A stretch of DNA of 64,000 bases from Rhodobacterales bacterium LSUCC0387. Lineage in GTDB: Bacteria; Pseudomonadota; Alphaproteobacteria; Rhodobacterales; Rhodobacteraceae. The stretch spans positions 232,808 through 296,807 of the forward strand of contig WVSR01000003.1 in NCBI GenBank assembly GCA_015689775.1, in the 5' to 3' direction. How positions within the stretch are numbered: the stretch's first letter is position 1; each line of letters opens with the position of its first letter. A model generated the notes under the pieces. The model was not told where the DNA came from and ran no database searches. It saw only the letters and a program-made list of their open reading frames with translations. The translations under genes and the position numbers were made by a program. Shown piece after piece: positions 54,844-63,871 of the stretch.

Positions 54844-55377
54844 TTACTTCTTCTTACCTTCCTTGCGGAAGATATATTCGCCCTTATAGCGGATCCCTTT
54901 GCCCTTGTAGGGCTCAGGCGCACGCCATTCGCGAATGTTTGCTGCAACCTGACCAACCAATTGCTGATCAATCCCTTCGATCACCACTTCGGTTGGCTTT
55001 GGTGTTGTCACCGTCACACCTTGTGGCACTTGGAAATCCACGTCGTGGCTATAACCCAACGACAGTTTCAGAACATTGCCTTGGATCGCGGCGCGGTAAC
55101 CCACACCTGTGATCTCTAGCTCTTTCTTGAAGCCATCCGTCACGCCAGTGACGAGGTTCTGAACCATCGAACGGCTCATACCCCATTGCTGGCGCGCACG
55201 CTTGGACTTGCCGCGTGGTGTCACATCAACCGCGTTGTCATTGACTGCGATTGTGACATCATCGGTGGCGGTGAAGCTACGGGTGCCTTTTGGCCCCTTC
55301 ACCTCAATCGTCTGGCCCGACACAGTGGCTGTTACACCACCAGGCAGTCCGACCGGTTGTTTCCCAATACGAGACAT
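54844..55377 (-). CDS. rplF: 50S ribosomal protein L6
   Basis: 177 residues from ATG 55377, the family start [31 protein letters not shown]; the frame is open upstream but that part overlaps the end of rpsH. The C-terminal L6 signature [19 protein letters not shown] and VNLSLGYS-type repeat ([20 protein letters not shown]) are present. L6 lies near the elongation-factor binding site. Confidence 0.97.
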   Translation of the reverse strand: MSRIGKQPVGLPGGVTATVSGQTIEVKGPKGTRSFTATDDVTIAVNDNAVDVTPRGKSKRARQQWGMSRSMVQNLVTGVTDGFKKELEITGVGYRAAIQGNVLKLSLGYSHDVDFQVPQGVTVTTPKPTEVVIEGIDQQLVGQVAANIREWRAPEPYKGKGIRYKGEYIFRKEGKKK

Positions 55378-55390
55378 GCTTAAGGCCTCC

Positions 55391-55783
55391 TTAGAATACG
55401 GTGCAGAGAACTTCGCCGCCGACATTGGCCTGACGTGCATTCGCATCGGACATCACACCTTTGGAGGTGGAGACGATGGAAACACCAAGACCTTGCCGAA
55501 CCTGCGGAATATCCTGCACGTTCATGTAAACACGACGACCGGGGGTGGATACGCGCTTAATCTCGCGGATCACGGGGCTGCCTTCATAGTATTTCAGGCT
55601 GATTTCCAGCGCGGGATGCCCTGCGGCATCAGAGGTACGCTCGTAGCCGCGGATATAGCCTTCATCGGCCAACACATCCAAAACCCAAGCACGCAGCTTG
55701 GAGGCGGGCGTCACGACTGTGGACTTGCCACGCATCTGAGCATTGCGGATGCGGGTCAGCATATCACCAAGAGGATCATTCAT
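55391..55783 (-). CDS. rpsH: 30S ribosomal protein S8
   Basis: 130 residues, complete: [47 protein letters not shown] and the C-terminal [33 protein letters not shown] with the conserved STSKGVM(T/S)D. S8 nucleates the 16S central domain and in E. coli represses the spc operon by binding its mRNA at rplE. Whether that control exists here is unknown. Starts 13 bases after rpsN. Confidence 0.97.
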   Translation of the reverse strand: MNDPLGDMLTRIRNAQMRGKSTVVTPASKLRAWVLDVLADEGYIRGYERTSDAAGHPALEISLKYYEGSPVIREIKRVSTPGRRVYMNVQDIPQVRQGLGVSIVSTSKGVMSDANARQANVGGEVLCTVF

Positions 55784-55796
55784 CTGTCAGACCTCC

Positions 55797-56102
55797 TTAC
55801 CAGCTCGACTTAACCATGCCGGGGATTTGGCCGTTTGAGGCCAATTCACGCAGCATGATACGCGAGACTTTCAGCTTACGGTAATAGGCCTTTGGGCGCC
55901 CCGTGAGCTGGCAACGGTTATGAAGACGAGTGGCGGAGCTGTTACGTGGCAGTTCTGCCAGTTTCAGGCGAGCCTTAAAACGCTCTTCCATCGGCTTCGA
56001 TTCATCATTCGCGATTTCTTTCAGCGCGGCACGCTTTGTTGCGTATTTCGCAACAAGCTTTTGGCGCTTAACTTCGCGTGCAACCATGGACTTCTTTGCC
56101 AT
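55797..56102 (-). CDS. rpsN: 30S ribosomal protein S14 (zinc-free type)
   Basis: 101 residues, the longer alphaproteobacterial form without the zinc ribbon: [34 protein letters not shown] and [51 protein letters not shown]. It binds 16S rRNA in the head domain. Its single Cys cannot form a zinc site. Standard position between rplE and rpsH. Confidence 0.97.
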   Translation of the reverse strand: MAKKSMVAREVKRQKLVAKYATKRAALKEIANDESKPMEERFKARLKLAELPRNSSATRLHNRCQLTGRPKAYYRKLKVSRIMLRELASNGQIPGMVKSSW

Positions 56103-56123
56103 TGTTCTACTCTCCTCCCGCGA

Positions 56124-56687
56124 TCACGAATTGAAGGGCATGTTGAAATGCTTCAACAGCGCCTTGGCTTCCGCGTCAGTTTTCGCGGTGGTGCAAATTA
56201 TAATGTCCATCCCCCAAACCTCATCGACCTTGTCGAAGTTGATTTCAGGGAAAACGATATGTTCTTTGATTCCCATGGCGTAGTTGCCACGGCCGTCAAA
56301 AGACTTGCTAGACACACCGCGGAAGTCGCGGATGCGTGGCATAGCCACAGTGATCAGACGATCAAGGAATTCATACATGCGGTCGCCGCGCAGGGTAACC
56401 TTTGAGCCAAGAGGCATATCTTCTCGAACACGAAAGCCCGCGATGGATTTCTTTGCCTTGGTCACAACGGCCTGCTGGCCTGCAATCGCGCTGAGGTCTT
56501 CTTGAGCAGATTTGACTTTTTTGCTGTCCCGCACGGCTTCGGCGCCTGCGCCGATGTTCAGAACGATCTTATCCAAACGTGGGATTTGCATATCGTTCTT
56601 ATAGCCGAACTCTTCCTTCATCGCAGGGCGAACAGTCGAAGCAAAAGCCGCCTTCAGGCGTGGGGTATAATTTGCCGTATCAAGCAT
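56124..56687 (-). CDS. rplE: 50S ribosomal protein L5
   Basis: 187 residues, complete: [113 protein letters not shown]5 binds 5S rRNA and contacts P-site tRNA. Starts where rplX ends (one-base overlap), so the two are translationally coupled. Confidence 0.98.
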   Translation of the reverse strand: MLDTANYTPRLKAAFASTVRPAMKEEFGYKNDMQIPRLDKIVLNIGAGAEAVRDSKKVKSAQEDLSAIAGQQAVVTKAKKSIAGFRVREDMPLGSKVTLRGDRMYEFLDRLITVAMPRIRDFRGVSSKSFDGRGNYAMGIKEHIVFPEINFDKVDEVWGMDIIICTTAKTDAEAKALLKHFNMPFNS

Positions 56688-56992
56688 TAGATGGCCTCCC
56701 CCGTGGTTTTGGCGATACGCACTTTTTCGCCGTCTTCAACTTTGAAGCCAACACGGGTGGGTTTGCCGTTTTTGTCCAGAAGCGCCAGATTGGACAAGTC
56801 AATCGGCATCGCCTTTGGAAGACGTCCGCCTTGGCCCTGTGCAGATTGGCGGGTGTGACGGATGGCGATGTTCACGCCGTCCACGATGGCTTTGTTAGCC
56901 TTTGGCATAACGGCAGAGATTTCACCCTCTTTGCCCTTATCCTTGCCAGCAAGCACGACAACCTTGTCGCCCTTTTTCAATTTAGCAGCCAT
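56687..56992 (-). CDS. rplX: 50S ribosomal protein L24
   Basis: 101 residues, complete, with the KOW motif [46 protein letters not shown]24 is one of two initiator proteins of 50S assembly and sits near the peptide exit. It starts one base after rplN and shares its last base with the start of rplE. Confidence 0.98.
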   Translation of the reverse strand: MAAKLKKGDKVVVLAGKDKGKEGEISAVMPKANKAIVDGVNIAIRHTRQSAQGQGGRLPKAMPIDLSNLALLDKNGKPTRVGFKVEDGEKVRIAKTTGEAI

Positions 56993-56993
56993 A

Positions 56994-57362
56994 TTACAGC
57001 ACCTCCGGAGCGAGCGAGATGATCTTCATGAAGTTCTTCGCACGCAACTCACGCACAACTGGCCCGAAGATACGGGTGCCAATAGGCTCATTGTTGTTGT
57101 TGAGGATCACCGCCGCATTTCGGTCGAAACGGATGGCAGTGCCATCTTCACGGCGAACTTCTTTTGCAGTGCGCACGACAACGGCCTTACGGACATCGCC
57201 CTTTTTCACACGACCGCGTGGGATGGCTTCCTTCACGGAGACCACGATGATGTCACCCACCGAGGCATATTTCCGCTTGGATCCACCCAGAACCTTGATG
57301 CACTGAACTCGGCGAGCGCCAGAGTTGTCAGCTACATCCAGATTGGTCTGCATCTGGATCAT
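56994..57362 (-). CDS. rplN: 50S ribosomal protein L14
   Basis: 122 residues, complete: [108 protein letters not shown]14 lies at the subunit interface and binds the silencing factor RsfS. A 75-base gap separates it from rpsQ, longer than most spacings in this cluster. Confidence 0.98.
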
Positions 57363-57437
57363 AGTGGTATCTCCCGACCTTTGGGGGCGCCGATGCGGAC
57401 ATTACCCCCAGGGTTTCGTTAAACTGAAATTCAGCGC

Positions 57438-57668
57438 TTAGTTTGCGATGACTTCCCAGCGTTTAGACTTCGAAATTGGCGCACATTCCTGAATGCGGAC
57501 GATATCGCCAACTTTGAATTGGTTCTGCGGATCGTGGGCCCGATACTTCTTGGACTTACGAACCGTCTTCTTCATCACTGGGTGCGTAAAGCGGCGCTCT
57601 ACGGACACGGTGACGGTTTGTTCATTCTGATCAGAGGTGACAACACCTTGCAGGATACGTTTGGGCAT
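57438..57668 (-). CDS. rpsQ: 30S ribosomal protein S17
   Basis: 76 residues, complete: [74 protein letters not shown]. An OB-fold protein that binds the 5' and central domains of 16S rRNA early in assembly. Its ATG overlaps the rpmC stop by one base. Confidence 0.97.
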   Translation of the reverse strand: MPKRILQGVVTSDQNEQTVTVSVERRFTHPVMKKTVRKSKKYRAHDPQNQFKVGDIVRIQECAPISKSKRWEVIAN

Positions 57669-57877
57669 TAGTTGGCCTCCCCTGCGGCTGCTACTGCCTT
57701 CTGAGATAGAATCGTGTTCACGCGGGCCACGTCACGGCGCACTTGGCGCATACGGGCGGTGTTTTCCAATTGGCCAGTAGCCTGTTGGAAGCGCAGGTTA
57801 AACGCTTCCTTCTTCAACTGAACAAGCTGATCACGCAGCTGGTCAGGTGTTTTATCACGTAGGTCTTGCGCGTTCAT
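57668..57877 (-). CDS. rpmC: 50S ribosomal protein L29
   Basis: 69 residues from ATG 57877 ([60 protein letters not shown]), the normal L29 start; the frame upstream to 57901 is leader. L29 lies at the peptide exit and helps bind SRP and trigger factor. In most bacteria rplP precedes it directly. Here 917 bases with an opposite-strand gene and a terminator separate them, so rpmC is probably the first gene of its own transcript. Confidence 0.97.
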   Translation of the reverse strand: MNAQDLRDKTPDQLRDQLVQLKKEAFNLRFQQATGQLENTARMRQVRRDVARVNTILSQKAVAAAGEAN

Positions 57878-57961
57878 TGCGTTGGTCTTTCTTTTCAACA
57901 ATCAACGGAGGGCCGCAAAAAGCGTCACCCTGATTCCGTTGGAGTAGGTGGATAGGGGCGG

Positions 57962-57990
57962 CACATACGCGCATCTTGGGCATATGGCAA
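57962..57990 (-). promoter_or_regulatory. candidate promoter for the rpmC-secY ribosomal genes
   Basis: On the minus strand TTGCCA (-35) and TATGTG (-10) are exactly 17 bases apart, about 85 bases before rpmC. The same -10 hexamer stands before rpsA. Expected here because transcription from rplP should stop at the terminator at 58744. Consensus match only. Confidence 0.4.
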
Positions 57991-58119
57991 CCCCACGGGG
58001 GAATTTATCCGCGTTTTTCAAAGGCGGTTGTGGTCTGCCCTCGCCCCGCCCCTAGACCTAGGCTATGGTTACGTCATCCGTTCCGCGCGGCTTGGCGCAT
58101 CTTGATCTAAGGAAGGCCT

Positions 58120-58740
58120 ATGGCACAGATATCGTCCTTATTCGTCACACGTCTCTATCACGGCAATCTGCAAGAGGCAGCACCTCACCTTGATTTGGCC
58201 GAGTTAGAGCAATCCTGCCTCATTATCGCAGAAGATGACGAAGCGGGTCAGACATGGTGCGAGGAAAACGGATATCCTGGATATACGTCCTATGCCTCAC
58301 TCACCGATCTGCCTTGGCGCTTTCCGATCTTTGCGGATTTGGTGAAAATTCTCGATCATCATGTCGCTGAATTCGTCAAGGATTTGGAATTCGATCTGGA
58401 TGGCCGCGCTCTGGTTCTTGAGGATTTATGGATCAACATCCTGCCCGAAGGCGGGACGCATAGCTCGCATATTCATCCGCATTCGGTGATTTCGGGGACC
58501 ACTTATGTTGCAATGCCTGAAGGTGCATCGGCGTTGAAAATTGAAGACCCGCGCCTGTCGCGCATGATGGCGGCCCCAACACGGGCCACGACCGCGCGCG
58601 CGGAATTACAGCCGTTCATCTATGTAAAGCCGAATGTCGGTGATGTGCTGCTATGGGAAAGTTGGTTGCGCCATGAGGTGCCCATGAATATGGTCGAGGA
58701 TGAGCGGATCAGCATCAGCTTTAATTATCGTTGGGACTAA
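58120..58740 (+). CDS. 2-oxoglutarate/Fe(II) oxygenase-like protein, TIGR02466-type
   Basis: 206 residues, on the strand opposite to all surrounding ribosomal protein genes. The core (TYVAMPEGASALKIEDPRLS) and the motif H114-xx-H117-x-H119-x-H121 in GGTHSSHIHPHSVISGTTYV suit the first part of a double-stranded beta-helix metal site. H185 (WLRHEVPMN) and R196-I-S198 (the RxS that binds the 2-oxoglutarate carboxylate) suit the second. It resembles the TIGR02466 family, whose substrates are unknown. An AAGGAAGG ribosome site precedes ATG 58120. Its stop faces the rplP stop across a two-way terminator. Adjacency to rplP suggests a ribosomal oxygenase as a hypothesis only. Confidence 0.75.
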   Translation: MAQISSLFVTRLYHGNLQEAAPHLDLAELEQSCLIIAEDDEAGQTWCEENGYPGYTSYASLTDLPWRFPIFADLVKILDHHVAEFVKDLEFDLDGRALVLEDLWINILPEGGTHSSHIHPHSVISGTTYVAMPEGASALKIEDPRLSRMMAAPTRATTARAELQPFIYVKPNVGDVLLWESWLRHEVPMNMVEDERISISFNYRWD

Positions 58741-58743
58741 AGA

Positions 58744-58777
58744 AAAACCCCCGCAGATTGCTCTGCGGAGGTTTTTT
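58744..58777. terminator. two-way terminator between the oxygenase gene and rplP
   Basis: AAAAACC...CCGCAGA / TCTGCGG...GGTTTTTT with a 4-base loop and one mismatch. Both arms end in A/T runs, so it should stop transcripts from both sides: the plus-strand oxygenase mRNA and the minus-strand rpsJ-rplP mRNA. Confidence 0.92.
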
Positions 58778-58794
58778 CACAAGCGAACCTGAAA

Positions 58795-59208
58795 TTACCA
58801 GTCTTCGCGTGCCACTGTGCGTGTTTTGATTGGCAGCTTCATCGCGGCAAGGCGCAGCGCCTCGCGTGCGATTTCTTCGTTTACGCCGTCAATCTCAAAC
58901 ATAACACGGCCTGGCTTGACCTTGCATGCCCAGTAATCGACCGAACCCTTACCTTTACCCATACGCACTTCGGTTGGTTTCGAAGTTACAGGGGTGTCAG
59001 GGAAGATGCGGATCCATACACGACCTTGACGCTTCATGTGGCGTGTCAGGGCGCGGCGGGCAGCTTCGATCTGGCGCGCGGTAACGCGCTCAGGCTGAAG
59101 GGCTTTCAGGCCAAAGGTGCCAAAGTTTAGGTCAGACCCGCCCTTTGCTTCACCCTTGATGCGGCCTTTGTGCATCTTGCGGAATTTTGTGCGCTTTGGT
59201 TGCAGCAT
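58795..59208 (-). CDS. rplP: 50S ribosomal protein L16
   Basis: 137 residues, complete: [110 protein letters not shown]16 positions A-site tRNA. Arg82 (EVRMGKGKG) corresponds to Arg81 of E. coli L16, which the oxygenase YcfD hydroxylates. Last gene of the transcript from rpsJ; a terminator follows. Confidence 0.98.
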   Translation of the reverse strand: MLQPKRTKFRKMHKGRIKGEAKGGSDLNFGTFGLKALQPERVTARQIEAARRALTRHMKRQGRVWIRIFPDTPVTSKPTEVRMGKGKGSVDYWACKVKPGRVMFEIDGVNEEIAREALRLAAMKLPIKTRTVAREDW

Positions 59209-59220
59209 CTGTCAAACTCC

Positions 59221-59928
59221 TCAGCGATCACGGCGCGGGCGTGATGCCCCACCGCTATCCTGCATTTCGGCCAAACGGCGATCACGCGCCGATGGATCAT
59301 GCTCAAGGATTTCACCCTTGAAGATCCAGACCTTGATCCCAATGATCCCGTAAGGTGTGGACGCTTCCGCATGCGCGTAGTCAATGTCTGCGCGCAATGT
59401 GTGAAGCGGCACGCGGCCCTCACGATACCATTCGGTGCGGGCGATTTCAGCGCCACCCAAGCGACCGGCCACGTTGACACGGATACCCAAGGCACCCATG
59501 CGCATCGCGTTCTGCACGGCGCGCTTCATTGCGCGGCGGAACGAGACGCGGCGCTCAAGCTGCTGCTCGATGGACTCTGCCACCAATGCCGCATCAACTT
59601 CTGGCTTACGTACTTCAACAATGTTGAGGTGCAATTCGCTGTCGGTCATTGCGGCCAGTTTTTTGCGCAGGCCTTCTATATCCGCACCTTTTTTCCCAAT
59701 GATAACACCAGGGCGAGCGGTGTGAATTGTGACGCGGCACTTGCGGTGCGGACGCTCGATGATGACTTTGGAGACACCAGCTTGCTTGCACTCTTTCGCC
59801 ACGAATTCACGCATACGCAGATCTTCGAGCAACAGATTGCCGTAATCCTTGGTGTCCGCATACCAGCGGCTGTCCCAAGTGCGGTTGACCTGCAGGCGCA
59901 TGCCAATTGGATTTACCTTATGACCCAT
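59221..59928 (-). CDS. rpsC: 30S ribosomal protein S3
   Basis: 235 residues, complete: [46 protein letters not shown] with the KH domain ([117 protein letters not shown]). S3 lines the mRNA entry channel. Overlaps rplV by one base and precedes rplP by 12. Confidence 0.98.
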   Translation of the reverse strand: MGHKVNPIGMRLQVNRTWDSRWYADTKDYGNLLLEDLRMREFVAKECKQAGVSKVIIERPHRKCRVTIHTARPGVIIGKKGADIEGLRKKLAAMTDSELHLNIVEVRKPEVDAALVAESIEQQLERRVSFRRAMKRAVQNAMRMGALGIRVNVAGRLGGAEIARTEWYREGRVPLHTLRADIDYAHAEASTPYGIIGIKVWIFKGEILEHDPSARDRRLAEMQDSGGASRPRRDR

Positions 59929-60308
59929 TACGCTTGCTCCTCGACCTGGCGAACCTTGATGGTAAGTTCAGAGAACGGCTTGTGGATGCGGCCAAACCGA
60001 CCACGGGCACGTGGACGACCACGCTTCATGATTAGGTTCTTGCCGACATATGCTTCGGCGACGACCAATTCATCCACATCAAGGCTGTGGTTGTTTTCAG
60101 CATTCGCAATAGCAGACTGAAGGCATTTCTTCACGTCAATCGCGATGCGCTTGTTGGAGAAGGTCAACACGGTCAAAGCCTTGTCAACTTTCTTCCCACG
60201 AATCATTTGCGCGACGAGGTTCAATTTCTGCGGGCTTGTGCGCAACATACGCAATTTTGCCATCGCTTCATTGTCCGCCACGCGGCGGGGATTCTTATCC
60301 TTGCCCAT
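59928..60308 (-). CDS. rplV: 50S ribosomal protein L22
   Basis: 126 residues, complete: [103 protein letters not shown]. The beta-hairpin with [13 protein letters not shown] lines the peptide exit tunnel and is the site of macrolide resistance changes elsewhere; it looks unaltered. The N-terminus ([14 protein letters not shown]) is slightly longer than in E. coli. Confidence 0.98.
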   Translation of the reverse strand: MGKDKNPRRVADNEAMAKLRMLRTSPQKLNLVAQMIRGKKVDKALTVLTFSNKRIAIDVKKCLQSAIANAENNHSLDVDELVVAEAYVGKNLIMKRGRPRARGRFGRIHKPFSELTIKVRQVEEQA

Positions 60309-60311
60309 GGC

Positions 60312-60590
60312 TTACTTCCTCTTCGCTTTCTTATCCGCAGCGTGCCCGTAATAGGTGCGCGTTGGAGAATATTCACCGAATTTCTGACCGATCATGTCTT
60401 CAGTGACGTTTACGGGAATATGCTTTTGCCCGTTATAGACACCAAAGGTGAGGCCAACGAATTGCGGCAGGATGGTTGAACGGCGCGACCAGATTTTGAT
60501 CACTTCGTTGCGGCCAGAATCCCGCGCTTTTTCTGCCTTCTTGAGGACGTATGCGTCGACAAAAGGGCCTTTCCATACAGAACGGCTCAT
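60312..60590 (-). CDS. rpsS: 30S ribosomal protein S19
   Basis: 92 residues, complete: [93 protein letters not shown]19 lies in the 30S head, is the partner of RimM, and forms bridges with the 50S subunit. It starts three bases after rplB ends and ends three bases before rplV starts, so translation is tightly linked. Confidence 0.98.
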   Translation of the reverse strand: MSRSVWKGPFVDAYVLKKAEKARDSGRNEVIKIWSRRSTILPQFVGLTFGVYNGQKHIPVNVTEDMIGQKFGEYSPTRTYYGHAADKKAKRK

Positions 60591-60593
60591 CTA

Positions 60594-61436
60594 TTAACGC
60601 CCTTTCTTCTTGGCATGACGCGAGCGGATAATCAGCTTCTGCGAGGCCTTGTTCTTGTTGCGGGTGCGTGTCCCCTTGGTATCCTTACCCCATGGGGTAA
60701 CTGGCGTACGGCCACCAGATGTGCGGCCTTCACCACCACCATGTGGGTGATCGATTGGGTTCATCGCAACACCACGAACGCTTGGACGCTTGCCCATGTG
60801 GCGGACGCGGCCCGCTTTACCAAGGTTTTGGTTCGAGTTGTCAGGGTTTGACACGGCACCAATGGTTGCCATGCATTCCTGACGCACCAGACGCAATTCA
60901 CCAGAAGAGAGGCGGATCTGAGCATAGCCACCGTCACGACCAACAAACTGGGCATAAGTGCCTGCCGCGCGTGCGATTTGGCCACCCTTACCGGGCTTCA
61001 ATTCGATATTGTGAACGATTGTCCCGATGGGCATGCCAGAGAATGGCATTGCGTTACCAGGCTTAATATCTGCTTTTGCAGAGGCGACAACCGCGTCCCC
61101 AACGGCCAAACGCTGTGGCGCGAGGATGTAGGCCTGCTCGCCATCGCTGTAGCGGATCAACGCGATGAAGGCGGTGCGGTTAGGATCGTATTCGATCCGT
61201 TCAACCGTGGCTGTGACGTCAAATTTACGACGCTTGAAATCCACGATACGATAGAGACGCTTCGCGCCACCACCGCGGCGGCGTGCGGTAATCCGTCCGG
61301 TATTGTTACGACCGCCCTTTTTCGTCAAACCCTCAGTCAGGGATTTGACAGGACGTCCTTTCCACAGCTCCGAACGGTCGATCAGCACCAGCCCGCGCTG
61401 GCCCGGCGTCGTCGGCTTATACGACTTAAGTGCCAT
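60594..61436 (-). CDS. rplB: 50S ribosomal protein L2
   Basis: 280 residues, complete. The C-terminal signature [49 protein letters not shown] includes the conserved His near the peptidyl-transferase centre. L2 is essential for subunit association and peptide-bond formation. Unusually, it is preceded by a 307-base structured gap rather than by a few bases after rplW. Confidence 0.98.
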   Translation of the reverse strand: MALKSYKPTTPGQRGLVLIDRSELWKGRPVKSLTEGLTKKGGRNNTGRITARRRGGGAKRLYRIVDFKRRKFDVTATVERIEYDPNRTAFIALIRYSDGEQAYILAPQRLAVGDAVVASAKADIKPGNAMPFSGMPIGTIVHNIELKPGKGGQIARAAGTYAQFVGRDGGYAQIRLSSGELRLVRQECMATIGAVSNPDNSNQNLGKAGRVRHMGKRPSVRGVAMNPIDHPHGGGEGRTSGGRTPVTPWGKDTKGTRTRNKNKASQKLIIRSRHAKKKGR

Positions 61437-61743
61437 GCTTTCTGTCTTCCGTTTGCTAACGGCAGGTCATTAAAAACCCACCTATGTTGTAAGTCCCCCG
61501 AATTGGGTGACCGATAAATGAGGGCCCCGAAGGTCCCAGTGAAATGTCGTTCACACGAACAACAGCAAAGCCCCAGACGAATCTGGGGCTATCGCGATGG
61601 CGCTATGTAGGAAAGTGACGCCCTAAGGTCAAGGCCCCTTCCCGACTGTGCAGCCGCTTTTGCGATGGACAAGGCCTCAACCGCATCCGCAGTCGGGGCC
61701 TTTCTAAGGTCAGATCAGGCAAAACGCCCGAACGCTTGACAGA
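61437..61743 (-). other. structured non-coding gap between rplW and rplB
   Basis: 307 bases without a supported gene. In transcript order it holds an imperfect long stem (61690-61720 against 61624-61647, including CAGTCGG/CCGACTG and GGCCT/AGGCC, with TAAGGTCA at the outer flank of both arms), then the UUCG hairpin at 61569-61590, then CCGTT/AACGG (61449-61462) just before rplB. It may hold a promoter, an attenuator or a regulatory leader. In most bacteria rplW and rplB are nearly contiguous. Confidence 0.55.
61569..61590 (-). terminator. UUCG-tetraloop hairpin between rplW and rplB
   Basis: On the minus strand AGCCCCAGA-UUCG-UCUGGGGCU: a perfect 9-bp stem with an exceptionally stable UUCG loop, followed by UUUGCUGUUG. 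This is terminator-like, with a weak U-run. If active it would attenuate transcription into rplB-rplP. Confidence 0.65.
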
Positions 61744-62040
61744 TCAAAGACCTGTGGCCACGTCGATTGTATTGCCTTCTTCCAGCGTTACATAGGCTTT
61801 CTTGACATCCTTACGGGTGCCCGCGATGCCACGGAAACGCTTGTTCTTGCCTTTGGTGACAGTTGTATTGACCGCTTTCACCTTCACACCAAACAGGCTT
61901 TCGACAGCCTCCTTGATCTGGGGTTTATTCGCATTAATCGCAACTTCGAACACAACCGCATTGTTCTCGGAGGCCATAGTGGCTTTCTCCGTGATGATCG
62001 GGCGGCGGATCACTTCATAATGTTCTGGCTTCGTGCTCAT
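61744..62040 (-). CDS. rplW: 50S ribosomal protein L23
   Basis: 98 residues, complete: [89 protein letters not shown]23 is at the peptide exit and docks SRP and trigger factor. Overlaps rplD by four bases. Followed by an unusual 307-base gap before rplB. Confidence 0.98.
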   Translation of the reverse strand: MSTKPEHYEVIRRPIITEKATMASENNAVVFEVAINANKPQIKEAVESLFGVKVKAVNTTVTKGKNKRFRGIAGTRKDVKKAYVTLEEGNTIDVATGL

Positions 62041-62657
62041 TTTAGGCGAGCCTCCAACGCTTCGACACCCGCCTTCGTCAACACCAGAGTGTCGCGCTTG
62101 AGGATGTCATAGACATTCGCGCCCATAGATGGCAGCAAATCGAGACCCTCGATGTTGCGCGCCGCTTGGGCAAAGTTCGCATCAACCGTTGCACCGTCAA
62201 TGATCAAGGCACGCTTCCAACCAAGGTTCTTCACCTGCTTGGCCAATTGTGCTGTTTTCGCCTCGGCCATTGCCGCGGCTTCTATGATCACTAACTCGCC
62301 TGCCGCCACTTTGGCAGACAAGGCGTGCATGAGACCAAGCTTACGGAACTTCTTGGGAAGCTCGTGCCCATGGCTGCGTGGGGTTGGGCCTTTGTAGATG
62401 CCACCCTTTCGGAAGATCGGCGCCTTACGAGACCCGTGGCGCGCGCCACCAGTGCCCTTTTGGCGGTAAATCTTCTTGGTCGAATAGCTGACTTCAGAAC
62501 GGGTTTTAACCTTGTGCGTGCCTGCCTGCGCCTTGTTACGCTGCCAACGGACAACGCGGTGCAGGATGTCAGCACGGGGCTCAAGACCAAAAATGTCATC
62601 GCCAAGATCAACAGATCCCGCTTTGCTACCGTCCAATTTAATGACGTCAAGTTTCAT
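62037..62657 (-). CDS. rplD: 50S ribosomal protein L4
   Basis: 206 residues, complete: the tunnel loop is [61 protein letters not shown]. In E. coli L4 represses the S10 operon through its leader mRNA; whether that holds here is not known. Overlaps rplC and rplW by four bases each, so three genes are translationally coupled. Confidence 0.98.
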   Translation of the reverse strand: MKLDVIKLDGSKAGSVDLGDDIFGLEPRADILHRVVRWQRNKAQAGTHKVKTRSEVSYSTKKIYRQKGTGGARHGSRKAPIFRKGGIYKGPTPRSHGHELPKKFRKLGLMHALSAKVAAGELVIIEAAAMAEAKTAQLAKQVKNLGWKRALIIDGATVDANFAQAARNIEGLDLLPSMGANVYDILKRDTLVLTKAGVEALEARLK

Positions 62658-63403
62658 TGTGCTTCACCTCCCTCGGCGGGGGCGTCCTCTACGGGGGCCT
62701 CGGTTGCAGGCGCAGCTGCTGCGGCAGCGGATTTCAAAGCAGCAGGCAAAACAGCATTCTCAGGGAATGGCTTTTTTACCGCGTCTTTGATGGTCACCCA
62801 ACCACCTTTGGTGCCAGGAACAGCGCCTTTGACCATGATCAGGCCACGATCTGCATCGGTGCGAACAACTTGCAGGTTTTGAGTGGTGACGCGCACCGAG
62901 CCCAAATGGCCTGCCATTTTCTTGCCCTTGAATACGCGACCAGGATCTTGACACTGACCTGTCGAACCATGCGAACGGTGGCTGATCGAAACGCCGTGAG
63001 ACGCACGCAAACCGCTGAAGTTATGGCGCTTCATCGCACCCGCGAAACCTTTACCAGTCGAAGTGCCCGACACGTCAACGAATTGGCCTTCGAAATAATG
63101 GTCTGCGGTGATTTCTTCACCAACGGCCACCAAATTCTCAGAATCAACACGGAATTCCGCAAGCTTGCGCTTAGGCTCAACCTTTGCGGCGGCGAAATGG
63201 CCGCGCATTGGCGCCGAAACGCGCTTTGCCTTTGCAGCACCTGCACCAAGCTGGATGGCGGTGTAGCCATCTTTATCAGCGGTGCGCTGTGCCACAACCT
63301 GAACACCATCCAATTGCAAAACGGTCACAGGGATCTGACGACCGTCTTCCATGAAGAGGCGGGTCATACCCAATTTTTTAGCGATCACTCCAGAGCGCAA
63401 CAT
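62654..63403 (-). CDS. rplC: 50S ribosomal protein L3, with low-complexity C-terminal tail
   Basis: 249 residues. The core is complete, including [72 protein letters not shown], in which the Gln of GQCQDPGR is the position methylated by PrmB in E. coli. From about residue 222 a tail rich in Ala, Glu and Pro ([24 protein letters not shown]) extends it by some 30 residues. Similar tails are found on S16 and L17 here. Confidence 0.97.
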   Translation of the reverse strand: MLRSGVIAKKLGMTRLFMEDGRQIPVTVLQLDGVQVVAQRTADKDGYTAIQLGAGAAKAKRVSAPMRGHFAAAKVEPKRKLAEFRVDSENLVAVGEEITADHYFEGQFVDVSGTSTGKGFAGAMKRHNFSGLRASHGVSISHRSHGSTGQCQDPGRVFKGKKMAGHLGSVRVTTQNLQVVRTDADRGLIMVKGAVPGTKGGWVTIKDAVKKPFPENAVLPAALKSAAAAAAPATEAPVEDAPAEGGEAQ

Positions 63404-63417
63404 ATCCGATGCCCCCC

Positions 63418-63732
63418 TTAGACCTTGATCTCGACATCTACGCCAGCGGCGAGGTCGAGCTTCATCAATGCATCCACGGTCTGTGGTGTCGGATCAACAA
63501 TGTCCAACAGACGTTTATGGGTGCGAATTTCCCACTGGTCGCGGCTCTTCTTGTCGATGTGAGGCCCACGCAGAACAGTAAATTTTTCGATCTTGTTTGG
63601 CAGCGGGATAGGCCCGCGCACCTGTGCACCCGTCCGCTTGGCGGTGTTCACGATTTCCTGCGTGCTGGCATCCAGAACGCGGTAATCAAACGCCTTGAGG
63701 CGGATACGGATGTTTTGGCTTTGAATGGCCAT
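63418..63732 (-). CDS. rpsJ: 30S ribosomal protein S10
   Basis: 104 residues, complete: [102 protein letters not shown]10 (NusE) also acts in transcription antitermination with NusB. First ribosomal gene after tuf; the 139 bases between hold a hairpin. Confidence 0.98.
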   Translation of the reverse strand: MAIQSQNIRIRLKAFDYRVLDASTQEIVNTAKRTGAQVRGPIPLPNKIEKFTVLRGPHIDKKSRDQWEIRTHKRLLDIVDPTPQTVDALMKLDLAAGVDVEIKV

Positions 63733-63802
63733 TACTCTGATCCTTTACGATTGAGAGGAGGGCAATGTTTCATCAGATCCCCTCGTCGAACCGGTTTCAT
63801 TT

Positions 63803-63822
63803 TGGGTGCGAAATTGCACCCA
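63803..63822 (-). terminator. stem-loop between tuf and rpsJ
   Basis: TGGGTGC / GCACCCA, a 7-bp perfect stem with a 6-base loop, about 50 bases after the tuf stop; followed by AAAATG on the minus strand, with no U-run. May lower transcription into the S10 cluster relative to EF-Tu. Confidence 0.45.
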
Positions 63823-63871
63823 GCGGGTGAAGATGACACACGAGGTTTCCCCCGCGTGCCAATCTCAAATC

